DNA of 62,429 nt from an uncultured Lachnospiraceae bacterium (lineage in GTDB: Bacteria > Bacillota > Clostridia > Lachnospirales > Lachnospiraceae): contig CAJTLB010000019.1 of the NCBI GenBank assembly GCA_910577045.1, forward strand, positions 1 to 62,429, read 5' to 3'. The stretch's first letter is position 1. The number at the start of each line of letters is the position of its first letter. The position numbers were made by a program, and so were the translations under genes. Below are positions 9,180-17,644 of the stretch, piece after piece. Under the pieces are notes generated by a model. That model was not told the DNA's origin and made no database searches. It saw only the letters and a program-made list of their open reading frames with translations.

Positions 9180-10214
9180 ATGGGAGAATTAAAAATAGAA
9201 AATATAAAAGAAATTTATATGAGGTTGGGGGATAAGGTATCAAAGGAAATCTTTCAAAACCGATTATTATATAGTTTAACAGGAGATGTAAGTTACATAG
9301 AACAGGTAGTTTGTAGTATTAAAAAAGGAAAAGAACTATATGAACGAATGAAAGTAGAACAGGAAAGCTGGGGAATTTTTGGTGCAGGGGACGTAGGCAG
9401 GCATATGGTGGCTGTTTATAAAGATATAAAGTTTGTATGTTTTATTGATAACAAACGTGCAGGGACAACATATGAAGGGCTTCCGGTAGTATCCTTAGAA
9501 GAATTTAAAAGGAGATATCCAAGCAGTGGCGTGATTATTTCAACAAAGCTGTATTATAAAGAAATTTTGAAGCAGTTATTGGAAGAAGGCTATAAAGAAG
9601 ATAGGATTCTTAACCTAGGGATGGAATATGAAAAGTTAAACCATAAGCAATATTTTGATCTTCCCATATTAGAAGAAAAAAGAGAAGAAAAAGAAATCTT
9701 TGTAGATTGTGGGAGTTATGATGGGGCTACTTCCATTGATTTTATAAACTGGTGTAAAAAATTGGATCGGGGGGGGTATATCTATGCTTGGGAACCTGAT
9801 CCAAGTAACCAAGAAAAATGTAAGAAAGTATTTGAAAAAAACAATATGGAGTATCAATTAATCCCAAAGGGATTATGGAGCGAGAAAAAGGAACTTAAGT
9901 TAAAAATGGATGGGACAGGTTCTGTTATATCAGAAGACGGAGAGATATTGGTTGAAGTAGATAGTATTGATAATTTGATAAAAGAAGAAATTACATTTAT
10001 TAAAATGGATATTGAAGGTTCTGAATATCAAGCACTGTTAGGGGCAAGAAATATAATTTCTACATATAAACCTAAGTTGGCAATTTGTATTTACCATAAA
10101 CCAGAAGATATATGGGAACTGCCAGGGTTAATACAGGAAATACATCCGGGATATACCTTTTTTTTACGGCATTATTCTTTTGCAGATAATGAGACAGTAT
10201 TGTACGCATTATAG
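9180..10214 (+). CDS. FkbM-family methyltransferase with YGAG module (copy 1)
   Basis: A 344-residue SAM-dependent methyltransferase of the FkbM type, usually an O-methyltransferase in glycan or polyketide pathways. After a short helical N-terminus, the module sits at about residues 63-150 (WGIFGAGDVGRHM, then VCFIDNKRAG). The FkbM domain begins near residue 170: FVDCGSYDGATS is the SAM-binding motif I, AWEPDP is motif II, and FIKMDIEGSEYQALLGA is the family's hallmark strand-helix. RBS GGGAG precedes ATG 9180. The next gene is a tandem paralogue. Likely role: methylation of a sugar or side group on the surface polymer. Confidence 0.88.
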   Translation: MGELKIENIKEIYMRLGDKVSKEIFQNRLLYSLTGDVSYIEQVVCSIKKGKELYERMKVEQESWGIFGAGDVGRHMVAVYKDIKFVCFIDNKRAGTTYEGLPVVSLEEFKRRYPSSGVIISTKLYYKEILKQLLEEGYKEDRILNLGMEYEKLNHKQYFDLPILEEKREEKEIFVDCGSYDGATSIDFINWCKKLDRGGYIYAWEPDPSNQEKCKKVFEKNNMEYQLIPKGLWSEKKELKLKMDGTGSVISEDGEILVEVDSIDNLIKEEITFIKMDIEGSEYQALLGARNIISTYKPKLAICIYHKPEDIWELPGLIQEIHPGYTFFLRHYSFADNETVLYAL

Positions 10215-10226
10215 GAAGGAAAAAAG

Positions 10227-11258
10227 ATGGAAGAAAAAAGAATTAGGGAGATTTATTCTTTATTGGGAGATAATATTTCAAAAGATATTTTTGGAAATAG
10301 AGTATTATATAGCCTTACAGGAGATACAAAGTATATTAGGAATATTGTATGTACTCTTGAAAAAAGTAAAGAGATGTACCAACAAATGAAGACATCTTTT
10401 CAGAAAAAAATAATTTTTGGAGCAGGGAGTGTGGGAAGAAGATTAGTATATATTTATAATGATATTCAATTTGAATGTTTTGCTGATAATCATTGTTCAG
10501 GGCAATATTACCAAGGATATCCTATTATTGATATTTGTGAGTTAAAAGAGAAATATCCAAAAGAGTTAATTATAATTTCAACAAATCAATACCATAAAGA
10601 AATATTACAACAGTTATTAGAAGAAGGGTTTCAAGAAGAAAATATAATTAATATTGGAAAAGAATATGAGAAATTAAATTATTTACAATATTTTGATTTG
10701 CCACAATTAGAAGATAACAGGAAAGAAAAGGAAATATTTGTAGATGGTGGATGCTTTGATGGAAGTACATCACTATGTTTTATGAATTGGTGCAAAAAAG
10801 TCAATCGGAGGGGGTATTGCTACACTTGGGAACCCGATCCAGTAAATCGAGAAAAGTGCATAAGAGTTTTAGAAAATAAAGGTATAGAATATCAAATGAT
10901 ACCAAAAGGTTTATGGAGTGAATATGCAGAAATGAATTTTAAGAGTAGCGGTGGAGGTTCTTATATCTCAGAAAATGGAGATGTCCATATTATAGTAGAT
11001 AGTATGGATCAGTGTATAGATATAGATATACCAGTTACATTTATTAAAATGGATATTGAAGGTGCAGAATATCAAGCTATTTTAGGGGCAAGAAACATAA
11101 TAAGTAAATATAAACCGAAATTGGCAATTTGTGTTTATCATAAATTAGAAGATATATGGGAATTACCATGGTTATTACATGAGATACAGCCAGGATACAC
11201 CTTTTTTTTGCGGCATTATTCTTTTAGTGATGTAGAAACGGTTTTGTATGCGTTGTGA
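10227..11258 (+). CDS. FkbM-family methyltransferase with YGAG module (copy 2)
   Basis: A 343-residue tandem paralogue of the preceding gene, collinear over its whole length, with the module (IIFGAGSVGRRL, then FECFADNHCSG) at about residues 63-150. FkbM motifs FVDGGCFDGSTS, TWEPDP and FIKMDIEGAEYQAILGA follow. Compared with copy 1, motif I reads DGG rather than DCG, and its codons are richer in A/T. ATG 10227 follows the previous stop by 12 bp with RBS AGGAA. Two related methyltransferases in tandem suggest methylation at two positions or on two sugars. Confidence 0.87.
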   Translation: MEEKRIREIYSLLGDNISKDIFGNRVLYSLTGDTKYIRNIVCTLEKSKEMYQQMKTSFQKKIIFGAGSVGRRLVYIYNDIQFECFADNHCSGQYYQGYPIIDICELKEKYPKELIIISTNQYHKEILQQLLEEGFQEENIINIGKEYEKLNYLQYFDLPQLEDNRKEKEIFVDGGCFDGSTSLCFMNWCKKVNRRGYCYTWEPDPVNREKCIRVLENKGIEYQMIPKGLWSEYAEMNFKSSGGGSYISENGDVHIIVDSMDQCIDIDIPVTFIKMDIEGAEYQAILGARNIISKYKPKLAICVYHKLEDIWELPWLLHEIQPGYTFFLRHYSFSDVETVLYAL

Positions 11259-11299
11259 AAATATATTTAGGGGACTTATAGAAGTAGTAGGAGTATTAT

Positions 11300-12397
11300 A
11301 TGGCAAAAATATTAAATGTAAGCTATAGAAAGTTTCAGGAGAAAAATAAATATAAAAAAGTAGCATTATGGGGGGCAGGTAAGTTAGCAAAATATTACAT
11401 AGAGACTTTTTGCAAGGAACTTAATATTATTTTTATTGTTGATAAGAATGAAAGCTTAAGTAAAACGAATTTATCTGTAAATGGAGTTAATTATCCAATA
11501 ATTAGTGAAAAAATATTTTTAGAACAAGTATTAAAAAATGATGAATTAAGAGAAAATTTATCCATTTTTATTACTCCAACAGTATATGCTGGTGAGATTA
11601 TAAAACATATAAATAGCATTAGTATTTTAGATGCAATAGAATGTTATGTAGGAGTATTGATGCGGGATTATTATGTACCACAAAGTGTTACATTTTCAAG
11701 TGGAAAGGACAAGATTCCAAAAAAGATACATTATTGTTGGTTTGGGAATACAGATATACCAGATTATTTAAAAAAATACATTGAGTCATGGTATAAGTAT
11801 TGCCCCAATTATGAAATAATACGATGGGATGAGAAAAACTATGATATATCAAAAAATAGATATATGAAAGAAGCTTATGAATGTAAAAAGTGGGCTTTTG
11901 TTCCTGATTATGCAAGATTAGATATAATTTATAATGAGGGAGGAATATATCTTGATACAGATGTTGAATTATTGTCATCACTAGATAAATTATTAAAAGA
12001 TGATATATTTTTTGGATTCAGTGGGAATTTTCAAATAGGTATTGGAGTAGGATTTGGAGCAATAGAAAAGCATCCATTTATAAAAGAATTGAGAGATTAT
12101 TATAATGATTTAACATTTTATTTGGAAGATGGAAAACCCAATTTAAAGACGTGCTATGAGTATCAACATCCTGTATTTGAAAAATATGGTTTTCAATTAG
12201 AAAATAGTTTTCAAAAAAAGAATGGAATTGTTTTGTATCCATCTGAGGTGTTATCACCAGATATGGGGTTGATTTCTAGTAGTTATACAGAAAATACAAT
12301 TTCTGTTCATCATTTTGATTATAGTTGGGCAAGTGAGGAAGAGAAAAAGGTATATACATTATTAAAAAAAGAGATAGCTAGTTTGATAATGATATAG
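11300..12397 (+). CDS. GT32-like glycosyltransferase with N-terminal YGAG module
   Basis: A 365-residue protein. Residues about 17-110 carry the module (KVALWGAGKLAKYY, then IIFIVDKNE). From about residue 135 it matches the DXD-containing sugar-transferase family (Gly_transf_sug/GT32, related to capsular and OCH1-like enzymes): KIPKKIHYCWFG, WDEKNYD, FVPDYARL and the donor/metal site GGIYLDTDVELL at about 213-224. It is preceded by a 41-base gap. The gene is markedly AT-rich, as are the genes that follow up to about 19.2 kb. Donor and acceptor unknown. Confidence 0.85.
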   Translation: MAKILNVSYRKFQEKNKYKKVALWGAGKLAKYYIETFCKELNIIFIVDKNESLSKTNLSVNGVNYPIISEKIFLEQVLKNDELRENLSIFITPTVYAGEIIKHINSISILDAIECYVGVLMRDYYVPQSVTFSSGKDKIPKKIHYCWFGNTDIPDYLKKYIESWYKYCPNYEIIRWDEKNYDISKNRYMKEAYECKKWAFVPDYARLDIIYNEGGIYLDTDVELLSSLDKLLKDDIFFGFSGNFQIGIGVGFGAIEKHPFIKELRDYYNDLTFYLEDGKPNLKTCYEYQHPVFEKYGFQLENSFQKKNGIVLYPSEVLSPDMGLISSSYTENTISVHHFDYSWASEEEKKVYTLLKKEIASLIMI

Positions 12398-12490
12398 GGT
12401 AGTATATTTTTATATTGTAATTTTAGGTTAGAAAATTAATATAAAGTAGATAAAAGTGGAGTCAAAATAAGAATAGGGAGTAAAATAAAA

Positions 12491-12937
12491 TTGATTTGTA
12501 TTTATGGAGCCGGAAGGTATGGTATAGAAATATATTATCTTTTAAATAGAAATAAGGTGAGTATAGATTTTTTTGTAGACAAGGATGAAAACAAGTGGGG
12601 ATATATATTGGAGGATATGTATTGTATATCTCCAGAAGAATTATTGAGCTTTGATAGAAATGAGACTATTATAATTATAAGTCTTAAAAGTAGTGCAAAT
12701 AAATTAATAGAATATTTTAAAGAAAAAGGCTTTAATAGGGTATATGGTAAAGAAGAAATTACTAAAGTATTAGCATTAAATTCAGTGAAAGATAAAATAG
12801 ATGCGATTCAAGATATAGAATATTTAAATGTTATGAAACAAAAATTATGTGATGTATTATATTTAAAAAAAGAGGTATCTGATATTGATGATAAATTAAG
12901 AGGAATTTTAGAAGATTATAAAAAAAGGAATAGATAA
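12491..12937 (+). CDS. Free-standing YGAG-module protein
   Basis: A 148-residue protein consisting of the locus module alone (ICIYGAGRYGIEI at residues 2-14, then DFFVDKDENKWG) plus a charged C-terminal helix of about 45 residues with coiled-coil character (LKKEVSDIDDKLRGILEDYKK region). The start is TTG at 12491, with AGGGAG at 12475-12480. It abuts the following GT4 gene with no gap, so the two may act as a pair, the GT4 being one of the few transferases here that lacks its own module. No catalytic domain is visible. A binding, docking or regulatory subunit is an inference. Confidence 0.7.
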   Translation: MICIYGAGRYGIEIYYLLNRNKVSIDFFVDKDENKWGYILEDMYCISPEELLSFDRNETIIIISLKSSANKLIEYFKEKGFNRVYGKEEITKVLALNSVKDKIDAIQDIEYLNVMKQKLCDVLYLKKEVSDIDDKLRGILEDYKKRNR

Positions 12938-14170
12938 ATGAAGATATTAGAAGTAAATTGTAATGATCTACCAGGACATGTTTTTAATGGATATGATTTA
13001 CATAATGAATTGAATAGATTAGGATATGATGCTAAACAGATGGTTCGAAAAAAATATAGTAATTGTAATACGGTTAAGAGTTTTTTAGAAGACGATATTT
13101 TTTTGTCTCAATTAATTGAATGGGAGAAAGAACATTCTGTTAGTAATGTATTAGTACCCTATGGATATGAATTAGAACAGTCAGAAGAATTTCGTAATGC
13201 GGAAATTGTTCATTATCATATATTACATAATTATACAATATCTTTATTGGATTATCCTAATCTAATGAATCAAAAGTGTTCTATATGGACAATACATGAT
13301 CCATGGATTTTGACTGGTAATTGTATCCATCCATTAGAATGTAAAAAATGGGATATGGGTTGTGGTGGATGTGTAACATGCAATAATGAAACATTTATCA
13401 TGGAACAGGATAATACTGCTTTTATGTGGAAGTTAAAAAAACAGATTTTGTCAAAGTTAAATCCAGATATTATAGTTGCATCAGAATTTATGAAAAAGTA
13501 TATTGAAAAAAGTCCACTTACAAATCATTTTAACAAAATACACATAATTCCATTTGGGGTTCGGCTAGAGAAGTATGATATTAATTTAAAAGCGGAAAAG
13601 AAAATAAAATTAGGGCTTTCTTTGGAAGATAGGGTAATAGGATTTCGGGCAGATGATTTCTATATAAAAGGTACATATTATTTATTTGAAGCTTTAAAAA
13701 AATTGAAGGTAGATTCTAATATAACATTAATTAGCTTTGGAAATGGTTCTGTGCCAAAAGAAATACAAAAAAAATATAAAATAATTGAATTGGGATGGGT
13801 AAATGATGAAGATAAAATAATTGAATTTTTAGAAGGAATTGATATTTTTCTAATGCCATCACTGGCAGAAGGATTTGGCGTAATGGCTATAGAAGCAATG
13901 GCTGCTGGTTGTGCAGTGATATGTTTTCAAACAACAACTGTTGAAGAAATCACTGATGCACCAAGGTGTGGAATTGCTGTTGAATATAAATCTTCAGAAG
14001 CATTGGCAGAGGCTATTCAAGAATTACTAAATAATTATCCAGAAATAAAAAGACGTGGGAAATTAGGGAATGAGCTAGTAAGAAAAAAGTATCAATTTAA
14101 AGATTATGTTGATAAACATATAGCTTTATATGAAAAAATATATAGCAGCTATTATTGTGAAAGGGAGTGA
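12938..14170 (+). CDS. GT4-family glycosyltransferase
   Basis: A 410-residue GT-B glycosyltransferase of family GT4. The N-terminal half has VHYHI and TIHDPWILTGNC, with the Cys-rich loop (CKKW...GCGGCVTC) common to a subset of capsule GT4 enzymes. The C-terminal donor domain has IIPFGV, the LISFGNG strand and the EGFGVMAIEAMA retaining-GT E-x7-E motif. It carries no YGAG module, unusually for this locus, but is directly preceded by the free-standing module gene. It ends 4 bp before the next radical SAM gene. Linkage unknown. Confidence 0.88.
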   Translation: MKILEVNCNDLPGHVFNGYDLHNELNRLGYDAKQMVRKKYSNCNTVKSFLEDDIFLSQLIEWEKEHSVSNVLVPYGYELEQSEEFRNAEIVHYHILHNYTISLLDYPNLMNQKCSIWTIHDPWILTGNCIHPLECKKWDMGCGGCVTCNNETFIMEQDNTAFMWKLKKQILSKLNPDIIVASEFMKKYIEKSPLTNHFNKIHIIPFGVRLEKYDINLKAEKKIKLGLSLEDRVIGFRADDFYIKGTYYLFEALKKLKVDSNITLISFGNGSVPKEIQKKYKIIELGWVNDEDKIIEFLEGIDIFLMPSLAEGFGVMAIEAMAAGCAVICFQTTTVEEITDAPRCGIAVEYKSSEALAEAIQELLNNYPEIKRRGKLGNELVRKKYQFKDYVDKHIALYEKIYSSYYCERE

Positions 14171-14174
14171 TAAG

Positions 14175-15266
14175 ATGGATATTTTAATATATGGAGCAGG
14201 AAAATATTGTGAGAATTTATTGAAAATAGTAAATCATTATACTTCTGTGAATGTAGTTGGAATAGCAGATAGTAATATTCATGGTGAGAAGTATGGTTAT
14301 ACTATTTTAGATATATTAGATACGCAAGAAAAAATATTTCCAGAAGCTGTTATAGTGATAGCAATGGCAAATGCTAGTAATGCCCTTGAAATTGCTAGAA
14401 GATTAGAAAATAAAGGATATTTAAAAATATATTTATATTTAAATAAAAGAAAAACGTTTATAAATGATTTTATTGAGGGGGAATGTATTCCATTAAATCA
14501 CTTAGAAGATATGATACTTCCTTCTATTGAATTGCATACAGTGGATTTTTGTAATTTAAATTGTAAAGGTTGTGCACATTTTTCTCCATTATTTGAAAAA
14601 AAGATACCAGATTTTAATATTCGTATTCGTGATTTGTTTTTGTTAAAAGAATTGTTTTGTAGAATATTGATGGTGTCGTTATTGGGAGGGGAACCATTAT
14701 TAAACCCAGAGTTGCATCAGTATCTTATAGAGGCAAGAAAATATTTTCCAAATGAAGAGATACAAATTATTACTAATGGAATTTTGTTATTAAAAGTGGA
14801 TGATAAGCTTTTAAAAATTATAAGTGAGAATAGAATTACCGTTGTAATATCAGAATATGAGCCTACACATAAGATAATTGCTAAAATTGAAGAAAGATTA
14901 CAAAAGTTTCAGATTGATTATTCAGTAAGAGAAATGGGGATAAAAGAGAGGTTTAATAGGCCATTATCTATAGTAGCTAATAGTCGTTATAATAAAAAAT
15001 GTATATCAGAAGGATGTACAGCAATCTGTGATGGAAAAATAGCAAGATGTCCAACATTGTTGTATATAAATAAGTTTAATGAGAAATTTGGGCAAACATT
15101 GCCAGATTATGGAATTTTGGACTTAATGGATTATAAAGATGGACAAACATTACTTAATAAATTAAAAGAAAAAGTACCATTATGTAAATATTGTATAGAT
15201 AATGAGATTAAATGGGAAGTTTGTGGAAAAACAATAAAAATAGAAGATTTTGCAGCTTTAGATTAG
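14175..15266 (+). CDS. Radical SAM protein with N-terminal YGAG module (paralogue A)
   Basis: A 363-residue protein beginning directly with the module (ILIYGAGKYCEN, then VVGIADSN). Radical SAM cysteines CNLNCKGC are C126, C130 and C133, followed by the HFSPLF tail shared with the next two genes. The GGE motif is LLGGEPLLNP. A late CISEGC...C...C set and PLCKYCIDNE suggest auxiliary cluster ligands. Start ATG 14175 was chosen over the longer frame because GGGAG lies at 14163-14167 and because the module then begins at residue 2, as in its paralogue. Very AT-rich. Reaction unknown. Confidence 0.85.
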   Translation: MDILIYGAGKYCENLLKIVNHYTSVNVVGIADSNIHGEKYGYTILDILDTQEKIFPEAVIVIAMANASNALEIARRLENKGYLKIYLYLNKRKTFINDFIEGECIPLNHLEDMILPSIELHTVDFCNLNCKGCAHFSPLFEKKIPDFNIRIRDLFLLKELFCRILMVSLLGGEPLLNPELHQYLIEARKYFPNEEIQIITNGILLLKVDDKLLKIISENRITVVISEYEPTHKIIAKIEERLQKFQIDYSVREMGIKERFNRPLSIVANSRYNKKCISEGCTAICDGKIARCPTLLYINKFNEKFGQTLPDYGILDLMDYKDGQTLLNKLKEKVPLCKYCIDNEIKWEVCGKTIKIEDFAALD

Positions 15267-15277
15267 AGGGGGCTAGT

Positions 15278-16366
15278 ATGGATATAATTATTTATGGTGC
15301 GGGATATTATGGAAAAAAGTTATTAAGTGTGGTAAAAAAATATCAGGATGTTAATATATTAGGATTTGCTGATTCTAATTTAACAGGAAGTATAGGTGAT
15401 AAAAATATATTAGATATTTTTCATAATGTTGAAAGGTATAGAAAACTTCCAATAGTGATTTCAGTGGCAAGTTTTGAAGACAGGTATAGTATTTATTTAA
15501 AGTTAAAGGATGCGGGATTTGAATATATATATTTTTATTTACGTAAAGAGTATTGCTACAAAGGAAAATTTTTAGAAAATGAGTGTGTATCGTTGAGAGA
15601 TATAAAGAATAATACGTTGTTTTATGCAGAAATGAGTATTGTTGATTTTTGTAATTTAAATTGTAAAGGTTGTAATCATTATTCACCAATTTTTGATAAA
15701 AAATACCCAGATATCGAAATTCGTATGAGAGATATAAAGAAAATAAGTGAATTATATGATAGGGTTATAGAATTTGGATTGATAGGGGGAGAACCTTTAT
15801 TAAATCCTCAAATAAAAGAATATATTCAGCAGACTCGACAATTGCTTCCTAATACAGAAATACAAATGGTAACAAACGGTTTGTTAATTCCAAATTTGGA
15901 TCATGATATATTAAAGTGTATGTCTGATAATAAAATTACAATAGCTATTTCTGAGTATATTCCAACAATGAAAATAATTGAGAAAATAACTAATACGTTG
16001 AGAAATCATAATATAGATTATGTTTTAAAACCAGCTATGTTCAAGGAAAAATTTTATAAAACTTTAAGTCTGAAAAGTGATAGTAATTATAGTAAAAAGT
16101 GTATTTCTCAAGGTTGTATAAATATTTGTGATGGAAGAATAGCTAAGTGTCCAACAGTTCTATATATTGAGACTTTAAATAAAAAATTTAACGTTAATTT
16201 TCCAACAGATGGTATCTATTTATTGGAAAATTTTGAGGTAGGAGAAGAATTAAATAAAGCCTTAGAAAAAAAACTACCATTGTGTGAATATTGCATAGAT
16301 TATCAGATTAAATGGGAACCATGTTCAAATGATAAGAGATTAGAAGATTTTGTTGTTGTAGAATAA
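15278..16366 (+). CDS. Radical SAM protein with N-terminal YGAG module (paralogue B)
   Basis: A 362-residue tandem paralogue of the preceding gene, collinear throughout. Module IIIYGAGYYGKKL at residues 3-15 and ILGFADSN; radical SAM cysteines CNLNCKGC at C125, C129 and C132; LIGGEPLLNP; late CISQGC and PLCEYCIDY cysteine groups. ATG 15278 follows a GAGGGGG ribosome binding site; the longer upstream frame lies inside the previous gene. The duplication suggests two related radical reactions or two substrates. Very AT-rich. Confidence 0.85.
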   Translation: MDIIIYGAGYYGKKLLSVVKKYQDVNILGFADSNLTGSIGDKNILDIFHNVERYRKLPIVISVASFEDRYSIYLKLKDAGFEYIYFYLRKEYCYKGKFLENECVSLRDIKNNTLFYAEMSIVDFCNLNCKGCNHYSPIFDKKYPDIEIRMRDIKKISELYDRVIEFGLIGGEPLLNPQIKEYIQQTRQLLPNTEIQMVTNGLLIPNLDHDILKCMSDNKITIAISEYIPTMKIIEKITNTLRNHNIDYVLKPAMFKEKFYKTLSLKSDSNYSKKCISQGCINICDGRIAKCPTVLYIETLNKKFNVNFPTDGIYLLENFEVGEELNKALEKKLPLCEYCIDYQIKWEPCSNDKRLEDFVVVE

Positions 16367-16380
16367 AGGAGAGAAAATGT

Positions 16381-17595
16381 ATGGATTTAGATACATTAAA
16401 AAATAAAAAAATAATAGTATATGGGGCAGGGCAAATAGGACAAATAGCAATTTTAGCATTAAGGGAGGTATTAGAAAAATTTGAAGAGCAAGTGATTGGT
16501 TGTGCTGTGACTACTATTAATAATAATCCCAAATTTTTGGAAGGTATTGAAGTACATAGTTTAGAATATTATAAAAACTATGATAATGGTGTAATATATC
16601 TAATTGCAGCTAAAGATATGTATAGAGAACAAATGATAAGAGAATTAACTGTAAGAAATATTACGAATTATCAATATTTTGATTCTAAAGAGTTTGTAGA
16701 ATTATTAGAAAAAATGTGGATGTCACAGAATAAAGAACGCTATTTAGAATTTAAAGAAAATGCAAATAAAGTATTGGGAAATGAGGAATATATTTTATTT
16801 TTAAGTAGACAATTGAAACAAAGAGTTTTAAATTTTGAAGTTAATCTTGTAGAACATTGTAATTTAAATTGTCAATCATGTAATCATTTTTCTCCATTAG
16901 CAGAAAAGAAATTTCTTAATTGTGAACAAATAGAATTAGATTTAAAACAGATAAATAAATTATTAGGAAGTAATATTGGTAAGGTAATGTTATTGGGAGG
17001 AGAACCATTATTACATCCAAGATTGCATGATTTATTAAAAATTTTTCGTGGATTATTACCAGAGGCAAGTATAGATGTTGTAACAAATGGTTTATTAATT
17101 CCTAAAATGAATAAAGAATTTTGGAAATTAGTAAATAATTTACAAATTGGTTTATCTGTGACAAAGTATCCAATTAATTTTGATTATGCAGATTGTGAAA
17201 AAATAGCAGAAAAAAATGGAGTACATATATCTTATGGTCATCTTTCAGAAGCAATAAAAACAACATATCATTTGCCGTTGAAGGATAAGGCAGAATTTAA
17301 TCCATATGATATGTATATGAAATGTAGTCATGCAAATGAATGTGTAGTTTTAAGAGAAGGGATGTTGTATACATGTCCTTTGGCAGCTAACGTACAGCAT
17401 TATAATAAATACTTTAATAAACACATTCCAGAAGGAAAAGAAGTTTCTATTGATATTTATAAGGTTGGTAGTTGGCAAGAGATTGAGGAATTTTTAAAAA
17501 GACCTAATAAAATGTGTGCTTATTGTGATATATATCATTATACATATAATATTCCTTGGGCTATAAGTAAAAGAGATATTAGTGAGTGGCAATAG
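16381..17595 (+). CDS. Radical SAM protein with N-terminal YGAG module (paralogue C)
   Basis: A 404-residue relative of the two preceding enzymes. The module (IIVYGAGQIGQIA) is followed by a longer linker, so the radical SAM motif CNLNCQSC falls at C160, C164 and C167, with the same NHFSPL tail and LLGGEPLLHP. The C-terminal CSHANEC, YTCPLA and MCAYCD cysteines resemble a SPASM/twitch region. An out-of-frame ATG lies 4 bases upstream of the chosen ATG 16381; the in-frame one has the AAAGGAG site. Reaction unknown. Confidence 0.84.
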   Translation: MDLDTLKNKKIIVYGAGQIGQIAILALREVLEKFEEQVIGCAVTTINNNPKFLEGIEVHSLEYYKNYDNGVIYLIAAKDMYREQMIRELTVRNITNYQYFDSKEFVELLEKMWMSQNKERYLEFKENANKVLGNEEYILFLSRQLKQRVLNFEVNLVEHCNLNCQSCNHFSPLAEKKFLNCEQIELDLKQINKLLGSNIGKVMLLGGEPLLHPRLHDLLKIFRGLLPEASIDVVTNGLLIPKMNKEFWKLVNNLQIGLSVTKYPINFDYADCEKIAEKNGVHISYGHLSEAIKTTYHLPLKDKAEFNPYDMYMKCSHANECVVLREGMLYTCPLAANVQHYNKYFNKHIPEGKEVSIDIYKVGSWQEIEEFLKRPNKMCAYCDIYHYTYNIPWAISKRDISEWQ

Positions 17596-17644
17596 AATTA
17601 TTTAGTTTACAAGTATACCTTTGGGGTGGAGGAAGTATAAAGAG

